Translations under genes and position numbers: made by a program
Shown: positions 53,665-63,855 of the stretch, one piece after another
Position numbering within the stretch: position 1 is the first letter of the stretch
How the letters are laid out: the number at the start of each line of letters is the position of its first letter
Source of the DNA: Sipunculus nudus
Taxonomy: Eukaryota > Annelida > Sipuncula > Golfingiida > Sipunculidae
Assembly: GCA_026874595.1 (NCBI GenBank)
Contig: CM049314.1
Span: 60,803,300 to 60,867,299 of the forward strand
Direction of reading: 5' to 3'
DNA: 64,000 nucleotides
Notes under the pieces: model-generated
What the model was told of the DNA's origin: nothing
The model's input: the letters and a program-made list of their open reading frames with translations, nothing else
The model's database searches: none

Positions 53665-55600
53665 AACCAGGGAACAAACATCGACTCGGTACCATGTTAA
53701 ATAACCAGGGAACAAACATCGACCCCGTAGCATGTTAAATAACCAGGGAACAAACATCGACCCCGTACCATATTAAATAACCAGGGAACAAACATCGACC
53801 CAGTACCATGTTAAATAACCAGCGAACAAACATCGACTCGGTACCATGTTAAATAACCAGGGAACAAACATCGACCCGGTAGCATTTTAAATAACCAGGG
53901 AACAAACATCGACCCCGTACCATGTTAAATAACCAGGGAACAAACATCGACCCGGTAGCATGTTATATAACCAGGGAACAAACATCGACTCGGTACCATG
54001 TTAAATAACCAGGGAACAAACATCAATCTGGTAGCATGTTAAATAACCATGAAACAAACATCGACCACGTACCATGTTAAATAACCAGGGAACAAACATC
54101 GACCCCGTAGCATGTTAAATAACCAGGGAACAAACATCGACCCCGTACCATGTTAAATAACCAGGGAACAAACATCGACCCGGTACCATGTTAAATAACC
54201 AGGGAACAAACATCGACTCGGTACCATGTTAAATAACCAGGGAACAAACATCGACTCGGTACCATGTTAAATAACCAGGGAACAAACATCGAACCGGTAG
54301 CATGTTAAGTAACCAGGGAACAAACATCGACCCCGTACCATGTTAAATAACCAGGGAACAAACATCGACGCGGTAGCATGTTAAATAACCAGGGAACAAA
54401 CATCGACTCGGTACCATGTTAAATAACCAGGGAACAAACATCAATCTGTTAGCATGTTAAATAACCAGGGAACAAACATCGACCCCGTACCATGTTTAAT
54501 AACCAGGGAACAAACATCAACCCGGTAGCATGTTAAACAACCAGGGAACAAACATCGACTCGGTACCATGTTAAATAACCAGGGAACAAACATCGACTCG
54601 GTACCATGTTAAATAACCAGGGAACAAACATCAACCCGGTAGCATGTTAAGTAACTAGGGAACAAATATCGACCCCGTACCATGTTATATAACCAGGGAA
54701 CAAACATCGACCCGGTAGCATGTTAAATAACCAGGGAACAAACATCGACCCAGTAGCATGTTAAATAACCACGGAACAAACATCGACCCGGTAGCATGTT
54801 AAATAACCAGGGAACAAACATCAATCTGGTAGCATGTTAAATATTCAGGGAACAAACATCAATCTGGTAGCATTTTAAATAACCAGGGAACAAACATCGA
54901 CCCCGTACCATGTTAAATAACCATGGAACAAACATCAATTTGGTAGCATGTTAAATAACCAGGGAACAAACATCAATCTGGTAGCATGTTAAATAACCAG
55001 GGAACAAACATCGACTCGGTACCATGTTAAATAACCAGGGAACAAACATCAATCTGGTAGCATGTTAAATAACCAGGGAACAAACATCGACCCCGTACCA
55101 TGTTAAATAACCAGGAAGAAACATTAACCCGGTAGCATGTTAAATAGCCAGGGAACAAACATCGACTCGGTACCATGTTAAATAACCAGGGAACAAACAA
55201 CAACCCAGTAGCATGTTAAATAACCAGGGAACAAACATCGACCCGGTAGCATGTTAAATAACCAGGGAACAAACATCGACCCGGTAGCATGTTAAATAAC
55301 CAGGGAACAAACATCGACGCGGTACCATGTTAAATAACCAGGGAACAAACATCAACCCGGTAGCATGTTAAATAACCAGGGAACAAATATCGACCCCGTA
55401 CCATGTTATATAACCAGGGAACAAACATCGACCCGGTAGCATGTTAAATAACCAGGGAACAAACATCGACTCCGTACCGTGTTAAATAACCAGGGAACAA
55501 ACATCGACCCGGTAGCATGTTAAATAACCAGGGAACAAACATCAATCTGGTAGCATGTTAAATATTCTGGGAACAAACATCAATCTGGTAGCATGTTAAA
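53665..55600 (+). repeat. 1.9-kb block, copy 2 of the 4,934-bp-offset pair
   Basis: Counterpart of 48,731-50,570. It carries one extra GACCCGGTAGC monomer near 55,270, TACCGTG near 55,475, CATTAACCC near 55,120 and ACAACAACCC near 55,197 as private changes. The extra monomer shows that whole-monomer gain or loss has occurred since the copies separated. Confidence 0.82.
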
Positions 55601-56839
55601 TAAACAGGGAACAAACATCGACCCCGTACCATGTTAAATAACCAGGAAGAAACATTAACCCGGTAGCATGTTAAATAGCCAGGGAACAAACATCGACTCG
55701 GTACCATGTTAAATAACCAGGGAACAAACATCAATCTGGTAGCATGTTAAAAAACCAGGGAACAAACATCGACCCCGTACCATGTTAAATAACCAGGAAC
55801 AAACATCAACCCGGTAGCATGTTAAATAACCAGGGAACAAACATCGACTCGGTACCATGTTAAATAACCGGGGAACACACATCAACACGGTTGCACTTGC
55901 ATGTTAAATAACCAGGAAACAAACATCGACCCAGTAGCATGTTAAATAACCAGGGAACAAACTTCGACCCGGTAGCATGTTAAAATACCAGGGAACAAAC
56001 ATCGACCCCGTACCATGTTAAATAACCAGGGAACAAACATCAATCCGGTTGCACTTGCATGTTAAATAACCATGGAACAAACATCGACCCGGCAGCATGT
56101 TAAATAACCAGGGAACAAATTTCGACCCGGTACCATGTTATATAACCAGGGAACAAACATCGACCCCGTACCATGTTAAATAACCAGGGAACAAACATCG
56201 ACTCGGTACCATGTTAAATAACCAGGGAACAAACATCGACCCGGTAGCAGGTTAAAAAACCAGGGAACAAACATCGACCCGGTACCATGTTAAATAACCA
56301 GGGAACAAACATCAACCCAGTAGCATGTTAAATAACCAGGGAACAAACATCGACCCGGTAGCATGTTAAATAACCAGGGAACAAACATCGACGCGGTACC
56401 ATGTTAAATAACCAGGGAACAAACATCAACCCGGTAGCATGTTAAATAACCAGGGAACAAATATCGACCCCGTACCATGTTATATAACCAGGGAACAAAC
56501 ATCGACCCGGTAGCATGTTAAATAACCAGGGAACAAACATCGACCCCGTACCATGTTAAATAACCAGGAAGAAACATTAACCCGGTAGCATGTTAAATAG
56601 CCAGGGAACAAACATCGACTCGGTACCATGTTAAATAACCAGGGAACAAACATCAACCCAGTAGCATGTTAAATAACCAGGGAACAAACATCGACCCGGT
56701 AGCATGTTAAATAACCAGGGAACAAACATCGACGCGGTACCATGTTAAATAACCAGGGAACAAACATCAACCCGGTAGCATGTTAAATAACCAGGGAACA
56801 AATATCGACCCCGTACCATGTTATATAACCAGGGAACAA
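55601..56839 (+). repeat. Mixed superunits with three GGAAGAAACATTAAC monomers
   Basis: The short GGAAGAAACATTAACCC monomer, found once near 55,112, appears again near 55,648 and 56,568. Each time it is followed by AAATAGCCAGGG and GACTCGG, so the same junction has been copied several times. GGGGAACACAC lies at 55,870. AACAAATTTCGACCC (near 56,114) and GGTTAAAAAACC (near 56,250) link this block to the one at about 57,530-57,680. Confidence 0.8.
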
Positions 56840-58761
56840 ACATCGACCCCGTAGCATGTTAAATAACCAGGGAACAAACATCGACTCCGTACCATGTTAA
56901 ATAACCAGGGAACAAACATCGACCCGGTAGCATGTTAAATAACCAGGGAACAAACATCAATCTGGAAGCATGTTAAATATTCTGGGAACAAACATCAATC
57001 TGGTAGCATGTTAAATAAACAGGGAACAAACATCAATTTAGTAGCATGTTAAATAACCAGGGAACAAACATCAATCTGGTAGCATGTTCAATAACAAGGG
57101 AACAAACATCGACTCGGTACCATGTTAAATAACCAGGGAACAAACATCAATCTGGTAGCATGTTAAATAACCAGGGAACAAACATCGACCCCGTACCATG
57201 TTAAATAACCAGGAACAAACATCAACCCGGTAGCATGTTAAATAACCAGGGAACAAACATCGACTCGGTACCATGTTAAATAACCGGGGAACACACATCA
57301 ACACGGTTGCACTTGCATGTTAAATAACCAGGAAACAAACATCGACCCAGTAGCATGTTAAATAACCAGGGAACAAACTTCGACCCGGTAGCATGTTAAA
57401 ATACCAGGGAACAAACATCGACCCCGTACCATGTTAAATAACCAGGGAACAAACATCAATCCGGTTGCACTTGCATGTTAAATAACCAGGGAACAAACAT
57501 CGACCCGGCAGCATGTTAAATAACCAGGGAACAAATTTCGACCCGGTACCATGTTATATAACCAGGAAACAAACATCGACCCCGTACCATGTTAAATAAC
57601 CAGGGAACAAACATCGACTCGGTACCATGTTAAATAACCAGGGAACAAACATCGACTCGGTAGCAGGTTAAAAAACCAGGGAACAAACATCGACCCGGTA
57701 CCATGTTAAATAACCAGGGAACAAACATCAACCCAGTAGCATGTTAAATAACCAGGGAACAAACATCGACCCGGTAGCATGTTAAATAACCAGGGAACAA
57801 ACATCGACGCGGTACCATGTTAAATAACCAGGGAACAAACATCAACCCGGTAGCATGTTAAATAACCAGGGAACAAATATCGACCCCGTACCATGTTATA
57901 TAACCAGGGAACAAACATCGACCCGGTAGCATGTTAAATAACCAGGGAACAAACATCGACTCCGTACCATGTTAAATAACCAGGGAACAAACATCGACCC
58001 GGTAGCATGTTAAATAACCAGGGAACAAACATCAATCTGGTAGCATGTTAAATATTCTGGGAACAAACATCAATCTGGTAGCATGTTAAATACACAGGGA
58101 ACAAACATCGACTCGGTAGCATGTTAAATAACCAGGGAACAAACATCAATCTGGTAGCATGTTCAATAACCAGGGAACAAACATCGACTCGGTACCATGT
58201 TAAATAACCAGGGAACAAACATCAATCTGGTAGCATGTTAAATAACCAGGGAACAAACATCGACCCCGTACCATGTTAAATAACCAGGAACAAACATCAA
58301 CCCGGTAGCATGTTAAATAACCAGGGAACAAACATCGACTCGGTACCATGTTAAATAACCGGGGAACACACATCAACACGGTTGCACTTGCATGTTAAAT
58401 AACCAGGAAACAAACATCGACCCAGTAGCATGTTAAATAACCAGGGAACAAACTTCGACCCGGTAGCATGTTAAAATACCAGGGAACAAACATCGACCCC
58501 GTACCATGTTAAATAACCAGGGAACAAACATCAATCCGGGTGCACTTGCATGTTAAATAACCAGGGAACAAACATCGACCCGGCAGCATGTTAAATAACC
58601 AGGGAACAAACTTCGACCCGGTACCATGTTATATAACCAGGGAACAAACATCGACCCCGTACCATGTTATATAACCAGGGAACAAACATCGACCCCGTAC
58701 CATGTTAAATAACCAGGGAACAAACATCGACTCGGTACCATGTTAAATAACCAGGGAACAA
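56840..58761 (+). repeat. 1,922-bp higher-order unit, copy 1 (A+B form)
   Basis: GGGGAACACAC monomers at 57,286 and 58,361 (1,075 bp apart) recur at 59,208 and 60,283, an offset of 1,922 bp, equal to 50 monomers with four 44-bp and two 37-bp forms. Within the unit, the first GGGGAACACAC is followed by CAATCCGGTTG and the second by CAATCCGGGTG, giving a 1,075 + 847 bp A/B alternation. Private changes in this copy are AATCTGGAAGC near 56,961 and GACTCGGTAGCAGG near 57,652. Confidence 0.86.
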
Positions 58762-60720
58762 ACATCGACCCCGTAGCATGTTAAATAACCAGGGAACAAA
58801 CATCGACTCCGTACCATGTTAAATAACCAGGGAACAAACATCGACCCGGTAGCATGTTAAATAACCAGGGAACAAACATCAATCTGGTAGCATGTTAAAT
58901 ATTCTGGGAACAAACATCAATCTGGTAGCATGTTAAATAAACAGGGAACAAACATCAATTTGGTAGCATGTTAAATAACCAGGGAACAAACATCAATCTG
59001 GTAGCATGTTCAATAACAAGGGAACAAACATCGACTCGGTACCATGTTAAATAACCAGGGAACAAACATCAATCTGGTAGCATGTTAAATAACCAGGGAA
59101 CAAACATCGACCCCGTACCATGTTAAATAACCAGGAACAAACATCAACCCGGTAGCATGTTAAATAACCAGGGAACAAACATCGACTCGGTACCATGTTA
59201 AATAACCGGGGAACACACATCAACACGGTTGCACTTGCATGTTAAATAACCAGGAAACAAACATCGACCCAGTAGCATGTTAAATAACCAGGGAACAAAC
59301 TTCGACCCGGTAGCATGTTAAAATACCAGGGAACAAACATCGACCCCGTACAATGGTAAATAACCAGGGAACAAACATCAATCCGGTTGCACTTGCATGT
59401 TAAATAACCAGGGAACAAACATCGACCCGGCAGCATGTTAAATAACCAGGGAACAAACTTCGACCCGGTACCATGTTATATAACCAGGGAACAAACATCG
59501 ACCCCGTACCATGTTAAATAACCAGGGAACAAACATCGACTCGGTACCATGTTAAATAACCAGGGAACAAACATCGACCCGGTAGCATGTTAAATAACCA
59601 GGGAACAAACATCGACCCGGTACCATGTTAAATAACCAGGGAACAAACATCAACCCAGTAGCATGTTAAATAACCAGGGAACAAACATCGACCCGGTAGC
59701 ATGTTAAATAACCAGGGAACAAACATCGACGCGGTACCATGTTAAATAACCAGGGAACAAACATCAACCCGGTAGCATGTTAAATAACCAGGGAACAAAT
59801 ATCGACCCCGTACCATGTTATATAACCAGGGAACAAACATCGACCCGGTAGCATGTTAAATAACCAGGGAACAATCATCGACTCCGTACCATGTTAAATA
59901 ACCAGGGAACAAACATCGACCCGGTAGCATGTTAAATAACCAGGGAACAAACATCAATCTGGTAGCATGTTAAATATTCTGGGAACAAACATCAATCTGG
60001 TAGCATGTTAAATACACAGGGAACAAACATCAATTTGGTAGCATGTTAAATAACCAGGGAACAAACATCAATCTGGTAGCATGTTCAATAACCAGGGAAC
60101 AAACATCGACTCGGTACCATGTTAAATAACCAGGGAACAAACATCAATCTGGTAGTATGTTAAATAACCAGGGAACAAACATCGACCCCGTACCATGTTA
60201 AATAACCAGGAACAAACATCAACCCGGTAGCATGTTAAATAACCAGGGAACAAACATCGACTCGGTACCATGTTAAATAACCGGGGAACACACATCAACA
60301 CGGTTGCACTTGCATGTTAAATAACCAGGAAACAAACATCGACCCAGTAGCATGTTAAATAACCAGGGAACAAACTTCGACCCGGTAGCATGTTAAAATA
60401 CCAGGGAATAAACATCGACCCCGTACCATGTTAAATAACCAGGGAACAAACATCAATCCGGGTGCACTTGCATGTTAAATAACCAGGGAACAAACATCGA
60501 CCCGGCAGCATGTTAAATAACCAGGGAACAAACTTCGACCCGGTACCATGTTATATAACCAGGGAACAAACATCGACCCCGTACCATGTTATATAACCAG
60601 GGAACAAACATCGACCCCGTACCATGTTAAATAACCAGGGAACAAACATCGACTCGGTACCATGTTAAATAACCAGGGAACAAACATCGACCCCGTAGCA
60701 TGTTAAATAACCAGGGAACA
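58762..60720 (+). repeat. 1,922-bp higher-order unit, copy 2
   Basis: Second copy of the preceding unit, with CAATCCGGTTG near 59,380 and CAATCCGGGTG near 60,454. Private changes include CAATGGTAAATAACC near 59,351, AACAATCATCGACTCCG near 59,871, GGTAGTATG near 60,152 and GGGAATAAACATC near 60,405. The match ends at about 60,720. Confidence 0.85.
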
Positions 60721-61705
60721 AACATCGACCCCGTACCATGTTAAATAACCAGGGAACAAACATCGACCCGGTACCATGTTAAATAACCAGCGAACAAACA
60801 TCGACTCGGTACCATGTTAAATAACCAGGGAACAAACATCGACCCGGTAGCATGTTAAATAACCAGGGAACAAACATCGACCCCGTACCATGTTAAATAA
60901 CCAGGGAACAAACATCGACCCGGTAGCATGTTATATAACCAGGGAACAAACATCGACTCGGTACCATGTTAAATAACCAGGGAACAAACATCAATCTGGT
61001 AGCATGTTAAATAACCATGAAACAAACATCGACCCCGTACCATGTTAAATAACCAGGGAACAAACATCGACCCCGTAGCATGTTAAATAACCAGGGAACA
61101 AACATCGACCCGGCAGCATGTTAAATAACCAGGGAACAAACTTCGACCCGGTACCATGTTATATAACCAGGGAACAAACATCGACCCCGTACCATGTTAT
61201 ATAACCAGGGAACAAACATCGACCCCGTACCATGTTAAATAACCAGGGAACAAACATCGACTCGGTACCATGTTAAATAACCAGGGAACAAACATCGACC
61301 CCGTAGCATGTTAAATAACCAGGGAACAAACATCGACCCCGTACCATGTTAAATAACCAGGGAACAAACATCGACCCGGTACCATGTTAAATAACCAGCG
61401 AACAAACATCGACTCGGTACCATGTTAAATAACCAGGGAACAAACATCGACCCGGTAGCATGTTAAATAACCAGGGAACAAACATCGACCCCGTACCATG
61501 TTAAATAACCAGGGAACAAACATCGACCCGGTAGCATGTTATATAACCAGGGAACAAACATCGACTCGGTACCATGTTAAATAACCAGGAAACAAACATC
61601 AATCTGGTAGCATGTTAAATAACCATGAAACAAACATCGACCCCGTACCATGTTAAATAACCAGGGAACAAACATCGACCCCGTAGCATGTTAAATAACC
61701 AGGGA
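60490..61705 (+). repeat. 608-bp tandem duplication (16 monomers)
   Basis: CGGCAGCATG lies at 60,503 and 61,111, AACCAGCGAAC near 60,784 and 61,392, and CCATGAAACAAAC at 61,015 and 61,623, all offset by exactly 608 bp (16 x 38). The copies are very alike; CCAGGAAACAAAC near 61,584 is a private change of the second. The duplication overlaps the end of the 1,922-bp unit. Confidence 0.88.
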
Positions 61706-63310
61706 ACAAACATCGACCCCGTAGCATGTTAAATAACCAGGGAACAAACATCGACCCGGTACCATGTTAAATAACCAGGGAACAAACATCGACCCGGTAC
61801 CATGTTAAATAACCAGGGAACAAACATCGACCCCGTACCATGTTAAATAACCAGGGAACAAACATCGACCCGGTAGCATGTTAAATAACCAGGGAACAAA
61901 CATCGACTCGGTACCATGTTAAATAACCAGGGAACAAACATCAATCTGTTAGCATGTTAAATAACCAGGGAACAAACATCGACCCCGTACCATGTTAAAT
62001 AACCAGGGAACAAACATCAACCCGGTAGCATGTTAAATAACCAGGGAACAAACATCGACTCGGTACCATGTTAAATAACCAGGGAACAAACATCGACTCG
62101 GTACCATGTTAAATAACCAGGGAACAAACATCAACCCGGTAGCATGTTAAGTAACTAGGGAACAAATATCGACCCCGTACCATGTTATATAACCAGGGAA
62201 CAAACATCGACCCGGTAGCATGTTAAATAACCAGGGAACAAACATCGACCCAGTAGCATGTTAAATAACCAGGGAACAAACATCGACCCGGTAGCATGTT
62301 AAATAACCAGGGAACAAACATCAATCTGGTAGCATGTTAAATATTCAGGGAACAAACATCAATCTGGTAGCATTTTAAATAACCAGGGAACAAACATCGA
62401 CCCCGTACCATGTTAAATAACCAGGGAACAAACATCAATCTGGTAGAATGTTATATAACCAGGGAACAAACATCAATCTGGTAGCATGTTAAATAACCAG
62501 GGAGCAAACATCGACCCGGCAGCATGTTTAACAACCAGGGAACAAACATCGACCCGGTAGCATGTTAAATAACGAGGGAACAAACATTGACCCGGTAGCA
62601 TGTTAAATAACCAGGGAACAAACATCAATCTGGTAGAATGTTAAATAACCAGGGAATAAACATCGACCCGTACCATGTTAAATAACCAGGGAACAAACAT
62701 CGACCCGGTAGCATGTGAAATAACCAGGGAACAAACATCAATCTGGTAGCATGTGAAATAACCAGGGAACAAACATCGACCCCGTACCATGTTAAATAAC
62801 CAGGGAACAAACATCAATCTGGTAGCATTTTAAATAACCAGGGAACAAACATCAATCTGGTAGCATGTTAAATAACCAGGAAACAAACATCGACCCGGCA
62901 GCATGTTTAACAACCAGGGAACAAACATCGACCCGGTAGCATGTTAAATAACGAGGGAACAAACATTGACCCGGTAGCATGTGAAATAACCTGGGAACAA
63001 ACATCGACCCCGTACCATGTTAAATAACCAGGGAACAAACATCGACCCTGTGCCATGTTAAATAACCATGGAACAAACATCAATTTGGTAGCATGTTAAA
63101 AAACCAGGGAACAAACATCAATCTGGTAGCATGTTAAATAACCAGGGAACAAACATCAACCCCGTACCATGTTAAATAACCATAGAACAAACATCTACCC
63201 GGTAGCATGTTATATAACTAGGGAATAAACATCAATCTGGTAGCATGTTAAATAACCAGGGAACAAACATCAATCTGATAGCATGTTAAATAACCAGGTA
63301 ACAAACATCA
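61706..63310 (+). repeat. Terminal array segment leading to the edge
   Basis: Still regular 38-bp monomers. The first part (AATCTGTTAGC at about 61,941, GTTAAGTAACTAGGG near 62,147) repeats 54,441-54,960 at offset 7,500 bp. The later part has GTTTAACAACC near 62,527 and 62,905, ATAACGAGGG, CATTGACCC and GGGAATAAACATCGACCCG, as in the 6.3-kb family. From about 63,050 private changes become frequent (CTGTGCC, CCATAGAAC, CATCTACCC, ATAACTAGGGAATAAAC), so homogeneity falls off before the period is lost. Confidence 0.85.
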
Positions 63311-63855
63311 ACCCGGCAGCATATTATTATAGTTTTAATAATCAGTGGACATATACCCACCTTGCAGCATATTAAATTCCCGGGGAACAAACATCAACCC
63401 GGTTCTATGTTATTATTATTACGAGTGACCAGGGAACACATCAACCCGGTAACAATTAAATAACCAGGGAACATCATTATTGACCGGGGAACACGTAAAT
63501 AACTGGGAGCAAATATCAACCCGGTAGCATATTATAATTATCATTAATAATGACCGGGGGAACACACATCAACCCGGCTGCATGTTTATTTATCTATTTA
63601 TTTTATTTTTGTTATTATTTTTATCATTATTAATGACCAGTAGCATTTTTATTACCGGGAACAAACATCGACCCGGTAGCATATTGTAACTATTATTAAT
63701 GAGCAGGGAACACACATCAACCCAGCTGCATAATTATTTCTATTGTCATTATTAAAGACCGGGGAACAAACATCAACCAAGTAGCATGTTAAACGAATGG
63801 GGAACATTCATCAACCCGGTAGCATAAATAAAAAAAATCGGGTAGGCATATAAAC
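63311..63855 (+). repeat. Degenerate array edge with ATT-expanded monomers
   Basis: The 38-bp period breaks here, but the words survive: CATCAACCCGG at about 63,392 and 63,568, TCAACCCGG at 63,441, ATCAACCCGG near 63,515, CATCGACCCGG near 63,667, CATCAACCCAG near 63,715, CATCAACCAAG near 63,771 and TCAACCCGG near 63,811, at spacings of about 38-100 bp. In place of GTTAAATAACC several copies have an AT-rich stretch ending in TTAATGACC or similar, for example TCATTAATAATGACC near 63,541 and TTAATGACC near 63,630, with ATT/TTAT runs at 63,321-63,340, 63,411-63,420 and 63,587-63,633. GGGGAACACACATC-like words recur. This is either a decayed edge or a relic of an older, longer monomer. Confidence 0.85.

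Larger units (their letters stand above)
1..63310 (+). repeat. 38-bp satellite/minisatellite array, about 1,650 monomers
   Basis: Head-to-tail copies of a 38-bp unit fill this whole span in one orientation. A clean monomer lies at 4-41; the T of GTAGC at base 6 and the T of the next GTACC at base 44 give the period directly. Two words are kept in almost every copy: ATGTTAAATAACC in the first half and GGGAACAAACATC in the second. The joining window (GACCCGGTAGC, GACCCCGTACC, GACTCGGTACC, AATCTGGTAGC, AACCCGGTAGC and others) carries most of the variation. A 44-bp class and several 37-bp classes also occur. Canonical composition is 15 A, 6 T, 8 G and 9 C, so the plus strand is A-rich. No transposon or unique DNA interrupts the array. 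The length and higher-order structure fit a eukaryotic satellite. I do not recognise a named family. Confidence 0.97.

Noticed and set aside
5641-62200. TATA boxes at the ATGTTATATAACC variant monomers
   Set aside because: TATATAA arises from a single A-to-T change in the constant word TTAAATAA and is copied with the higher-order units. Nothing downstream looks like a transcription unit.
809-62810. Protein-coding genes from the 60-99 codon minus-strand open frames
   Set aside because: All are built from the same repeat read through three frames, end at the repeat's own stop, and occur in identical copies wherever the same monomer order occurs. None has independent coding signals.
1-63310. 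CRISPR array
   Set aside because: Repeats are directly abutting 38-bp units. The variable window is only 8-11 bp and recurs in a few fixed forms, so there are no unique spacers and no cas genes.
1-63310. CENP-B box
   Set aside because: TTCG and CGGG occur in some monomers (TTCGACCCGG), but the 17-bp spacing pattern NTTCGNNNNANNCGGGN is not met on either strand in the monomers I checked. A centromeric role is not excluded but has no support here.
1-63310. Telomeric repeat or alpha-satellite
   Set aside because: The unit is 38 bp, has no G-run telomere word and is unlike the 171-bp alpha-satellite monomer.
1-63310. HNF1-like site at GTTAAATAAC
   Set aside because: It lacks the second half-site at the right spacing (GTTAATNATTAAC). 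The resemblance is limited to one half and is expected in AT-rich words.
63587-63633. Poly(T)/TTAT tract as a retroelement tail
   Set aside because: It sits between array words on both sides (AACCCGGCTG before, TTAATGACC after) and has no element body next to it, so simple-repeat expansion is the simpler reading.
63311-63700. Transposon insertion at the array edge
   Set aside because: The AT-rich stretches are short, simple (ATT/TTAT) and lie inside recognisable monomer words. I see no target-site duplication, terminal inverted repeat or coding remnant.
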